Assembly (NCBI GenBank): GCA_964058845.1
Contig: CAXKVR010000365.1
Span: forward strand, 1-61,075
Source: Carex sylvatica
Lineage: Eukaryota > Streptophyta > Magnoliopsida > Poales > Cyperaceae
DNA: 61,075 bases
Reading direction: 5' to 3'
Under the pieces are notes generated by a model. It did not search any database. It saw nothing but the letters and a program-made list of their open reading frames with translations, and had not been told where the DNA came from. The position numbers and the translations under genes are program-made. How positions within the stretch are numbered: the stretch's first letter is position 1; every line of letters starts with the position of its first letter. Positions 15,001-23,647 of this stretch are shown in pieces.

Positions 15001-15155
15001 AGCAACACCGGTAAAATTAAATTGATCTAAAAAATATTCACAGAGAAGTAAAAATAACTTTCTCTGAGCGTAAACAGAAAGAGAGAGAATTTACGGAGGT
15101 CCGGTTCGATGAGGCGCTGAGCGTGCTGCTCATAGTTCGTAATAGGTGGTGGCAT
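57..15155 (-). CDS. TRA1: TRA1/TRRAP-like transcription coactivator scaffold, 5' 26 coding exons (partial, frame broken in exon 25)
   Basis: Huge HEAT/FAT-type pseudokinase scaffold that binds activators and recruits the SAGA and NuA4 histone acetyltransferase complexes in the nucleus. Start codon 15153-15155 opens MPPPITNYEQHAQRLIEPDL. Coding exons, 5' to 3': 15155-15095, 14494-14265, 13719-13491, 13027-12774, 12183-12058, 11442-11357, 11041-10906, 10701-10606, 10268-10206, 10111-10052, 9907-9839, 9449-9368, 8913-8861, 8747-8649, 7974-6739, 6420-5785, 5430-5074, 4739-4404, 4229-3971, 3803-3581, 3195-2787, 2519-2370, 2263-2042, 1949-1728, 1327-984, 436-57. All have GT..AG borders and phases agree up to exon 25. 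About 2,135 residues, the HEAT-repeat half of a protein of roughly 3,800; the FAT, pseudokinase and FATC parts lie beyond the left edge. Conserved stretches match the plant family closely, e.g. LNFLKCYFRAFSVIL and WIRYTKKILVEEGHS. Exon 25 carries a 13-bp tandem duplication (1249-1274) that shifts the frame, so this copy may be defective or the assembly wrong. Confidence 0.93.
747..942. repeat. Diverged tandem duplication (unit about 105 bp) in a TRA1 intron
   Basis: Two diverged copies start at 747 and 852; both run from a ttcA/GATGACAG-like start to the shared end cagaaaggaaata. They lie between exons 25 and 26 and have no coding content. Confidence 0.8.
1249..1274. repeat. 13-bp perfect tandem duplication inside TRA1 exon 25
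   Basis: The 13-mer gtccagtgcttgt occurs twice head to tail (1249-1261 and 1262-1274). It lies in coding exon 25 of TRA1. One copy restores the family reading frame (LVKQALD followed by ILMPALPRRLP); two copies add 13 nt and shift it. Exon 25 is 344 bp, whereas the phases of exons 24 and 26 require 331 bp. Confidence 0.95.
1630..1655. repeat. Poly-C tract in a TRA1 intron
   Basis: A homopolymer of about 26 C on the plus strand, followed by a short aaaac repeat (1681-1710), lies in the intron just after exon 24. It is the second long G/C homopolymer in this gene. Confidence 0.9.
8262..8436. mobile_element. MITE-like inverted-repeat insertion in a TRA1 intron
   Basis: The 15-mer tggttgaggcctaaa near 8265 recurs inverted near 8419-8433 (tttaggcctcaacca). 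Internal sequence repeats the ggtctaaag/ggcctaa motif several times. It lies in the 674-bp intron between exons 14 and 15. I saw no clear target-site duplication, so the exact ends are uncertain. Confidence 0.5.
11629..11850. mobile_element. Possible MITE in a TRA1 intron
   Basis: The ends, accctatttggttcg on the left and the complement of atccttgtttggatg on the right, form imperfect terminal inverted repeats around a GGAGG-rich core that is unlike the flanking AT-rich intron. It lies between exons 5 and 6. Support is weak: only ends of this style were seen, with no duplication of the target. Confidence 0.35.
13098..13277. repeat. Tandem duplication (unit about 105 bp) in a TRA1 intron
   Basis: About 75 nearly identical bases at 13098-13172 recur at 13202-13277 (shared core cattgaacacaattaagcaa), in the intron between exons 3 and 4. 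High identity suggests a recent slippage or duplication event. Confidence 0.9.
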
Positions 15156-15440
15156 GGCTTAATCTTGTAAAACCCTAGAGGCCTAAGAAAGGAGAACGAA
15201 ACTAGGGTTTAAGAGGGGACTCCAACTCGGCTTCGTAGACTCCTGCTCTATCTACGTTCGTCCTTGAGCCTTCTCTCTTTCTCGAGGTTTCATTCGGAAC
15301 AGTAGGAGGGGGAGGGGACGAAATGGTGCGAAGGAAGCTGAACCGCTGAAGCCTAAAAACCAGTGAAGTCGGTCATTAAAGGAAACTAAGGAAAGGAGCG
15401 GAAAGGAAATCTTTCGTAAATTAATGGGAAATATCGTCAT
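15156..15440 (-). promoter_or_regulatory. TRA1 5' leader and proximal promoter region
   Basis: Region upstream of the TRA1 start codon. It has CT/GA-rich stretches (15250-15320) typical of plant 5' leaders and no clear TATA box that I could fix. It is bounded upstream by a MITE at 15452. Exact transcription start unknown. Confidence 0.4.
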
Positions 15441-15451
15441 TTTGCCACGGC

Positions 15452-15626
15452 GAATTCGGATTCTCTGAGGTATCTCACATTTTGCGTGTTCTTATGGGGA
15501 ATTTCAACCGTTCAAATACGTTCTGCGCGAATCTCAAAGTATAAATAATACTGGCCCCGCACTGTTAACGAATAGGCACCGGACACATCGGTCACGTAGA
15601 AATTGAGATATCTCAGAGGATTAGCG
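15452..15626. mobile_element. MITE, family A copy 1 (upstream of TRA1)
   Basis: Terminal inverted repeats: left gaattcggattctctgaggt, right the complement of a matching ctctgagatatctca end. The internal sequence (e.g. ctgcgcgaatctcaaagt and aggcaccggacac) is closely shared, in the same orientation, with the copy at 42594-42770. It starts 297 bp upstream of the TRA1 start codon. Confidence 0.8.
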
Positions 15627-15673
15627 TCCGGCCCGGTCAAGTACAATTGAGGGTAGAAAAAGCACTCACCAAA

Positions 15674-15840
15674 GGATTCCATATCCTCTGCATTAATGCA
15701 TTGTTTAAGTTAACTTTTTCGGCCCTGTAATTAGAATTTGTGCAATCTGATTCACGTCTATAAAGCACGGGGTCTTTTAATATTAACATGATCAGATCTT
15801 AACTCACAATTTGAGTTAATTCTGAGGATGCGAATTCCTC
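15674..15840. mobile_element. MITE, family B copy 1
   Basis: Left end ggattccatatcctctgc, right end complementary to gaggaattcgcatcctcag. It shares most of its internal sequence with the copy at 34444-34628: a ttcggcc..gt stretch, a gcacgggg stretch and agatcttaactca. The ends resemble those of family A, so the two families are probably mobilised alike. It abuts the foldback element that follows. Confidence 0.75.
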
Positions 15841-17130
15841 ACCAAGCTCTTTGTGAGTTTTAACTCAGAAATCTATTAAATTGACTTTAAATAACAAAAT
15901 TAAATTGTTAAAATCAATCTAATTCGCGAGTAATGTGTTTACATGTCAATTATATAAAAAAATTATTGATTTATTATAAAGTCAAAAGTAAAAAAAAAAA
16001 TTAGAAGTTAATTTTAATGCCGACATTTTTATTTTTACTCAATTAAAAAATTATTTTAATAATAATAACCAAGATTTAGAAATAATTTTAAAAATATCCA
16101 AACTGTGAAATTTTTTCAAGGTTCCAATTTTTTTTTTTACAAAACAGAAATTTGTATTTATTTTTTTATTTTTTATGAAAATATTAGAAATGTTGGATAT
16201 ATTTCTTTGAAAATAGATGGAATAAATATAATTTGATTTATTAGAAAGACTATAACAAATAACCCGGATCAACATTTTTCAGGCCAGATTTTTCGCGGCT
16301 GTAAGAAAAATTAATATATTTCATTATATGTTATTGTAAAAAAATAAAAATGCATGAATTCTGAGTTATTGATCCCGGTTCAAAAGTCACTTCTAGGTAA
16401 TACAGAAAATATTGTCATCCTTCTGGTACATTTAATTTATAAAAAGTTATATCTATTTAAAAAAAACTTTAAGTTATTTAATAATTGTTATTCAAAAAAA
16501 ATTCTCAAAATAGATACAATTTTTTATAAATTAAATGTGCAAGAAGGATGACAATATTTTATGTATTACCTAGAAGTGACTTTTGAACTGGGATCAATAA
16601 CTCATAATCCATGCATTTTTATTTTTTTACAATAACACATAATGAAATATATTAATTTTTCTTACTGCCACGAAAAATTCGGCCTGAAAAATGTTGATCC
16701 AGGTTATTTGTTACAGTATTTCTAATAAATCAAATTATATTGTATTCCATCTATTTTCAAAGAAATATATCCAATATTTCTAATATTTCCATAACAAAAA
16801 AATACAAATTTCTATTTTGTAAAAAAAAAAAAAAACTTGGAACCGTGGAATTTTTTCACGTTTTGGAATTAAAATTCCACGATTTGAGTATTTTTAAAAT
16901 TATTTCTAAATCTTGGTTATTATTATTAAAATAATTTTTTAATTGGGTAAAAATAAAAATGTCGGATTTTAATGTGTTTATTTTTCATTTATTTTTATCG
17001 CTTTATTTTACACTAAATTAATTTGAAATTATAAATTTAACATTCAGATACATCACTCTTAAGTATATCGATTTCAATGGCTAATTTGATAGATTTTTTA
17101 GTTAAGTTCACAGAGAGCTCGATGAACTTG
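15840..17130. mobile_element. Long foldback element (about 620-bp arms, 45-bp loop)
   Basis: The left arm (about 15840-16460) is complementary to the right arm (about 16505-17130). Checked segments include gatcccggttcaaaagtcac against its near-perfect inverted copy at about 16573-16592, and caagatttagaaataatttt against 16897-16916. The central loop is A/T-only. The outer arm sections also resemble the smaller inverted-repeat element at 48530-48905. No transposase frame is present; apparent frames in the arms are low-complexity. It is probably a non-autonomous foldback or Mutator-type element. Confidence 0.8.
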
Positions 17131-18042
17131 AAAACATCCTAATTTTACTCTTGTATTGTACAGATGTAAGACGATTTCATCGAGTTAACTTTAGGTATCC
17201 TCATCAAATCCATCTCGCATTTTCCGTGAAATTTTATAAATTGTATAAAATTGGAATCATTAGAGATGATGGTGAATCTGATATGACTGTATTTATAGCA
17301 AATTTTAGGTTAGCTTTTTGTTTTAAATCTTAGCTTACTCGACCTTTATCATCATGTCTGAATTATATTATTGACTAAATTTGATCCGGACCTGTTCAGT
17401 CCCAAATTATTCAAATTCTTATAAATAAACAAAAACCTTTCGTTGTGGTCGTAATTGTTAATAATTTAGTTCTATGATCTTTTGGATTGAATATGGCACG
17501 TGTTTTGCAATAAAATTTAAATCACAGTGTACGCAGGAATGGACTCAGCCTAGTTCACATAGTTTAGGAGGCAACCGCTACTTCTTGAATTTTAAAATTT
17601 TATATAAATTTATAGATTCAGATTGAATTTGTTCTCCTCTGAACTTTTAATTTGTAATTAATGTTAAATTTAGGGTTAAAATTACGATAATTTTTTTGAA
17701 TTCTAATTGGTAATTTTAATTAGAAGTCAGGGTATTTAAAATTATAAGTCAAATCATTTCAAATTAGAAATTAGAACATTGTTTTTATATAATACCCTAT
17801 TAGTTAATGGATTTGAATTAGATTAACTATCCAAAACCAATTCGTTATTTTGTTGCTCCTCTCTAATAAAAATTATGAATCCGCCTCTGAGTGTATAGTA
17901 TATCAGTGAGTAATTGGAAATGTTTAGTGAACAAATAATGAATTAAATACAAGATTATGATCTGTAATATTTCTTTCGGGTTATGCGGTAAACCATAAGT
18001 CCATAAGCCATGGGATTCCAATCTGCTACTTTTCTCAAGAAA
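17131..18042. other. AT-rich intergenic DNA, nothing recognised
   Basis: Contains no open frame with family resemblance, no RNA gene and no clear inverted repeat. Stops are dense on both strands. Confidence 0.6.
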
Positions 18043-18205
18043 AGGAGCACCCTCCTATTTTTCAATCCGAACCGTTAAAAGTTGATCAAACGGTTTCAAT
18101 TACTTTTTTCATTTATATCAACATAATATATTAAAATGAATCAGATGTAATTAGAGCTGTTTAATCGATTTTGAACGGTTCGAATTGAAGAATAGGAGGG
18201 TGCTC
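18043..18205. mobile_element. TIR MITE with 33-bp inverted ends
   Basis: The left end ggagcaccctcctatttttc...cgaaccgtt is mirrored by gaacggttcgaattgaagaa...gggtgctc on the right, with one to three mismatches over 33 bp. The roughly 100-bp interior is AT-rich and non-coding. It is similar in style to the family C elements further right, which also carry an aaccgtt-type block near their ends. Confidence 0.8.
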
Positions 18206-19100
18206 ATAAGGCATGGAGTTTTCTCCGAATACTTTTAGTTAGTCTTTATTTTAGCTATTGATGAATATCACAGCTTATGGTCGTAAAGAATACATACAAC
18301 AAAAAATCTCTTTACTCTATTTTCTAACCAACATTTTTTTATCAAAAAAATGAAAATATAACTAATAAATTATCAATAAATCTGAAAATTTCTTAAATGA
18401 CATTAAAAAATGGAAAGAAATCAGAACCAATAAAAAAGATGACACACTTTGCACACGGTGAGTACGTATATTAATAAATTTAGATCTCTACACATAAAAA
18501 AAAAATGAAAAATGCATAGAATCATAAGATGGTAGACTATTTAATCAGAGAACTAATAGTCAATATGAAATTTTATCTTTTAATCATAGTCGTTGACGGA
18601 TTAGAACATCTTCATGCTTAATATGAGAATGAAGATATGTACGTTGTATAAAGTAAAAAACTGTTATATGAATATCTCTATCTCTCACACGGTCCTCATG
18701 TTTTGTCATTGACGCAGTCAGAATTTGAATCAGTAGTGGACACACATATTAAGTTATTAACAATTCAAATTTCATCAAAATATTAAGTACAAATTCGAAA
18801 ACTACAAATATCATCCAAAAAAAAATAGAGTGGGTTGCAAAAAAATAGAAAATTGGACTTCACAAAGTAAAGCCAAAAAAAAATATAGAACATAGCAACA
18901 ACCCAATATCACATGAATTTATAAAAGAATTCAAAATTCAAGATTAAACATCTGCTATACCATGAACTGTATGTCTTGTCTCCTTTAGTTCCTCTACGTC
19001 GATTTGTTTTCTTCGAGCACTTGAAAATGTTGACGTGAGAAGGCGGCACGTATCAAAGATCGTGCACAATCAGAAAAAAGTTCAGAAGGTACATTGAGAC
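18206..19100. other. AT-rich intergenic DNA, nothing recognised
   Basis: No gene, RNA or repeat structure that I could support between the MITE on the left and the Mutator-like element on the right. Confidence 0.55.
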
Positions 19101-19334
19101 AAGTCCATACCGATTTTTTTATTAATAAAAAATAAATAAATAAAATATCGAAATACAGAAATGTTTCTGATTTTTTTCAATATATAAGTAGAATGGGTTG
19201 TAGTATCTCGTCCCATGAGAAGGGACAAATTACCCCGTCCGGATTAATCTAATTATCTCTTTACAAGCTAATAGCGGAAGAAAAAAAAAAACAAACAAAC
19301 TCGGACAGGAAAGAAAATCCCGTCTAAGAATTCA

Positions 19335-19500
19335 AAATTTTATATATTATATTATATTATTATATATATATTATATTTTTTTATTTTTTTATATATTATA
19401 TTAATATACTTATATATATTATATTATTTTATTTTTTGTTTTTTAATTATATTATATTATGATATTATTATATTTTATTTTTATTTTTAATTATATTATA
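19335..19500. repeat. AT microsatellite (tatat/attat units)
   Basis: Almost pure A/T with irregular tatatta units. Similar tracts lie at 19895-19980, 22350-22675 and 22840-22965, all inside the Mutator-like element. Open frames rich in Tyr and Ile here are repeat artefacts. Confidence 0.9.
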
Positions 19501-19501
19501 A

Positions 19502-19886
19502 GAAGGGTTCCAATGCCTCGTGCCTTTCATACCTCATCATACCTCATATGCTATATGTTCGTTTTTAAAGTCTAAATTGTCGATTCAAACCGTTCAACGT
19601 GATATCTATACTAAAATATGATTAGAGATGAAATTTTATATTTTTTTAATTTTTTTTTACTATTTTTTAAGATGGGTAGAAAATCACTGTTTTTTGAACA
19701 GTTCAAAAACATTGATTTTGTACCTATCTTAAAAAATAGTAAAAAATTCCAAAAAATATAAAATTTCATATACATTCATATTTTAGTATAAATATTATAT
19801 TGAACGGTTCGGATCGACAATTTGAACTTTGAAAACGAAGATATAAAATATGAGGTATGAAAAAGACGAGGCATTGGAACCCTCCT
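19502..19886. mobile_element. MITE, family C copy 1 (complete)
   Basis: Terminal inverted repeats: left gaagggttccaatgcctcg, right complementary to gagggttccaatgcctcgtc. Inside is a second inverted layer (aaccgttcaacg.. against ..ttgaacggttcgg) and a central hairpin built from ctattttttaagat and atcttaaaaaatag. About 385 bp; no coding capacity. Confidence 0.85.
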
Positions 19887-20176
19887 CTTATATTATATTA
19901 TATTATGATTTTATATATATTATTATATTATTTTTTGTTTTTTATATTATTATATTATAGTTATATATATATTATATGATGAGGTATGAAAAAGATGAGG
20001 CACTGGAACCCTCCAGTTATATTTTTTGAATTTTTTTTACTATTTTTTAAGATAGGTACAAAATCAATGTTTTTGAATTGTTAAAAAAACAGTGATTTTC
20101 TACCTATCTTAAAAAATAGTAAAAAAAGTTCAAAAAATATAAAGTTTCATCTCTAATCATATTTTAGTATGGATAT

Positions 20177-22251
20177 TGATACGTGTGAAGGGTACGCTAA
20201 AAAGTTTCAGTACAATAAGATGTACCTTTTAAACCTTAAACACTTTTGAGTCAAATTGCAAGTGCACAATTCTATCAAAGTAGTATTTTAGATATCGATC
20301 CACAGGGAGTATGGAAAATACTTAGTTTTAAACTCTAAACAATTAATTTCAGAAAATAATAAAGAAGTAAAGTGCAATAAAGAAGAATAAGGGGGGATTT
20401 TGTTTAAGTAATCCTAAAGGTTGGGTTCAATACCCGAGAATAAGGAATAGTAAACAATAGATATAAATGAAATGAAAGAAAGAAATATTGGTTTGCTTTC
20501 AAGTTGAGAAGATCTATGGGTCTTTGGTCTACAATTCCTTGCTAATTCTATTTATTCGGTATTTGCTTGAATTCATGTATGATTTGACGAGGTTTCTAAC
20601 CTAATATGTTATTAAGGGTCACTTTCGTGAATTAATAACGTGCCTAGGTAATTCGGATTTCACGATTAGGTCCTTCACCCTAGCTACCTAGACCATAAGC
20701 TCTTGTTAGTCTCTCATCTCCTCAAGTATTGGTACTTCTCAATTAAGTCCATGATACCAATATCCAACTTGATTTGAGATGTCCTAATTAGGGTTTGACT
20801 TCACGGTTAGGTCCTTCACCAAGTCCCTAATCTTAATTTCTGTAGTTTCGATTTAGATTAAATTGGTTAGAATCTTAATCAAAACCTAGGATATTTTGCA
20901 TTCATAATTTGGTACTATCCTATTGATCACAGTCAATTTTAGTTCTTTTGAAACTAAAACGGGATAATACAATTCAAGTACTAACTATGTAATTAACACA
21001 AATTATTAAATCACAGAAATTAACAATCAAATCCCATAAAACAATCATAATAAAAACAAATAACCAAATAAAATAGAATTAAACAAGTTCATGCATATTG
21101 ACCTAAACCCCTAGAGAGAGAACTACTCCCTCTTGGAGAGATCCATTACAAAAATTGGCAAAGTAAAAAGAAATGAAATAAAAGAAATGATTACACCCTT
21201 TGACAAATCAAAGACCTCTATCTTGCCGAATCTTGCTCAGGAAATCATTCTTCTCCTTGCTTGAAAGCTTTCCTTCCTCCAGAATTTATCGCTAAGTGTG
21301 TGTGTAAAGAGAGAGAATGATGGTGTGTTGGTTGATTGATTGATGGGAATTAACCCCTCCTTTTATAGCCAAGGACTATGCCCAATTTAGAGGCTAGAAG
21401 GTGGGGTTAGTGGGTGCTCTGTTTACATTGCTTTCCCGGCAAGCATGTGTATTTCTGGCAGTAAAAACGCGTCCATAAAGCGCCAAAAATAGAAAAACTG
21501 TCAAACCGGGCAGTTATTGGCTTTCTGCGGGTCCAGTGCGGATGGATGACCCGCACTGCGGGTGGCTTCACCCACACTGGGACAAGTTTCCTTTTTAAAC
21601 TCCTTTGAATAACTCTGACTGCGGATGAGAGTGCGGATGGATGACCCGCATTGCGGGTGGGTTCTGTGCTTTTCTGAAGTTGCTGAAATCGACCAAGTGT
21701 TGAGTGCGGCTCGGCTTATCCGCACAGCGTGTGGTCCACCCGCACTGGGAAGAATTTTCATCATTTTTCATTTTTTGTTTTCTCAAGTTGTAGATCTTCT
21801 CGTTGGTTTTCCGAAAAGTGGTCATATGTCCAAAACAGAGTTACGAGTCAAAAGTTGTGGCCGTTTTAAGTTCAGACTCCATTTTTGCAGTTCTGCTACA
21901 GTGCGTCCGCACTGGGCTCGGACCTTTTCTGTTCGACCAAAGTGCGGCTGCATCGATATTCGTGCGTCCGCACGAATATTGATGAATAGCTTATTATACC
22001 TTTTTAAAATTGGCGTGCGTCCAGAAATCCATCTAAGTACTCATTACGACCATATTGTAAACCGTGCGTCCGCACTGGACATTTTTCTTCGTTTTTCTTC
22101 ATTTTTCTTTGTTTCCTGCAAATTAAAACCAAACAAATGCAGTAACTTGATTCTAGGTGTATTCTATTCTCTTTGTATTCAAAATACAAGATATTTGACG
22201 ATATTTTATGATGAAAACTAGATCGAATATGTATATAATTTATGATTATCA
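20177..22251. mobile_element. LTR-like insertion (probable solo LTR), 2,075 bp, with 5-bp target duplication
   Basis: Begins TGATACGTGTGAAG and ends TTATGATTATCA, that is the TG..CA ends of an LTR, and is flanked on both sides by gatat (20172-20176 and 22252-22256), a 5-bp target duplication typical of LTR retrotransposons. The phrase atcgatccacagggagtat (from 20296) is of a type I associate with plant retrotransposon LTRs. No gag or pol frame was found; a 198-codon open frame at 21625-22221 has no recognisable domain. A solo LTR formed by recombination, or a short non-autonomous element, fits best. Confidence 0.7.
21520..22080. repeat. Interspersed GC-rich short repeats inside the LTR-like insertion
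   Basis: Variants of tgcggatggatgacccgca, gcgggtgg and gtgcgtccgcact recur at irregular spacing, many of them self-complementary. They stand out in otherwise AT-rich DNA. Confidence 0.7.
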
Positions 22252-22674
22252 GATATCACGTTGAACGGTTTGAATCGACAATTTAGACTTTAAAAACAAA
22301 CATAATGCATATGAGGTATGAAAGGCACGAGCCATTGGAACCCTTCTTATAATATAATAATATAATAATATAATTAAAAATAAATAAAATAAAATATAAT
22401 AATATAATTAAAAAAACAAAAAATAATATAATATAATAATATAATATATATAAGTATATTAATATAATATATATAATATAAATATAATATATATGAAATA
22501 ATATAATATAATAATATAATATAATATAATATAATGTAATAATATAATATAATATAATATAATGTAATAATATAATATAATATAATATAATGTAATAATA
22601 TAATATAATAATATAATATAATATAATATAATATAATATAATATAATATAATATAATATAATAATATAATACAT

Positions 22675-23150
22675 AAAATTTTGAATTACTCGGACGGGAT
22701 TTTCTTTCCTGTCTGAGTTTTTTTTTTTTTGGAAAGGTGAAACGGGTCTTCTCTTTCCATCCGCCTTTTTTTTTTCCCTTCCGCTATTAGTTTATAATGA
22801 GATAATTAGATTGAACTCATACGGGGTAATTTGTCCTAATAATATAATTAAAAAAACAAAAGATAATATGATATAATAATATAATATAAAAATATAATAT
22901 AATATAATAATATAATAATATAGTATAATATAATAATATAATATAATATAATAATATAATACATAAAATTTTGAATTCTCGGACGGAATTTTCTTTCCCG
23001 TTTATTATTATTTTTTTTGTTGAAAAGGTGGGACGGGTCTTCTCTTTCCATCAGCCTTTTTTTTTTTTTTTTTTTCCTTCCATTAGTTTATAATGAGATA
23101 ATTAGATTGAACTCGGACGGGATAATTTGTCCCGTCCTATAAGACGGGAT
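22675..23150. repeat. Repeated inner block of the Mutator-like terminal repeat
   Basis: The block starting acataaaattttgaatt at about 22670 recurs at about 22962. Both contain cgggtcttctctttccat and agtttataatgagataatta. The second copy is part of the right TIR; the first is an internal partial duplication separated from it by AT microsatellite. Confidence 0.85.
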
Positions 23151-23404
23151 ACAACAACCCATTCTACTCATATATTGAAAAAAATAAAAAACATTTCCGT
23201 ATTTCGATATTTTATTTATTTATTTTCTATTAATACAAAAATCGGCAAGTCCAGAGTCCATACGCATTCAAAAATAGTGAAAAAGCCTGCTGAATAGGAT
23301 TCTTATCCTAAAATGAACCCGACCCATTTAATTTACTTTTCTTAATTTTTCATGCCAAGCCCGCTTGTATTTCACTGTTTCGGAATCAGCCCAAATCGGG
23401 TCCG

Positions 23405-23537
23405 GATCAACTCAAAATTTGAGTTTGGATCCGGACCGTCCGATCGGAATCCGAATTAATTCGTTCTGAGAGCTTTCAACTTACGTGCAGATTCTGATCT
23501 AACGGTCAGGATCCAAAATCAAATTCTGAGTTGATTC
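23405..23537. mobile_element. MITE, family B-like, 110 bp upstream of the PPR gene
   Basis: The left end atcaactcaaaatttgagtt is mirrored by the right end complementary to gaatcaactcagaatttgat. Internally it has ggatccggaccgtccgatc facing gatctaacggtcaggatcc. These are the same internal blocks as in other family B copies. Confidence 0.7.
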
Positions 23538-23647
23538 TTCAGGGTTAAAAGTCGACGGTCGACACCAAACTATCGTCTGTTTGCTTTTTATCCCTTTCCT
23601 CGCAACTCCAACAACAATCTCGTACCCCTCTTAAGCGGTCAAACCAA

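Larger units (their letters stand above)
20017..22347. mobile_element. MITE, family C copy 2, split by an LTR-like insertion
   Basis: The interior of family C (central hairpin ctattttttaagatag.. through ttttagtatggatat) ends at 20176 and resumes at 22252 with gatatcacgttgaacggttt, continuing to a right TIR (attggaacccttc) at 22347. Removing the inserted 2,075 bp and one copy of gatat joins the two parts into a normal family C interior. The outer left arm is missing or rearranged; a lone right-end-like fragment lies at 19978-20015. Confidence 0.8.
19110..23246. mobile_element. Mutator-like element with about 240-bp terminal inverted repeats, hosting nested insertions
   Basis: The left end (about 19110-19350) and right end (about 22965-23246) are inverted copies: for example the ccgattttt start against aaaaatcgg at the other end, and the gggacaaatt and tctaattatctc blocks in inverse order. 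The flanks aagtccata (19101-19109) and aagtccaga (23247-23255) look like a 9-bp target-site duplication with one mismatch, the size typical of Mutator-like elements. A third copy of the inner part of the TIR lies at 22675-22830. The interior holds AT microsatellites, two family C MITEs and an LTR-like insertion; no transposase frame was found. Confidence 0.7.

Noticed and set aside
21625..22221. 198-codon open frame in the LTR-like insertion
   Set aside because: No gag, protease, RT or integrase motif, and its length comes from the GC-rich repeated motifs.
22355..22680. CRISPR-like regular array
   Set aside because: Only A/T microsatellite slippage units; there are no spacers and the genome is plant.
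22459..23051. Tyr/Ile-only open frames on the minus strand
   Set aside because: Translation of AT microsatellites.
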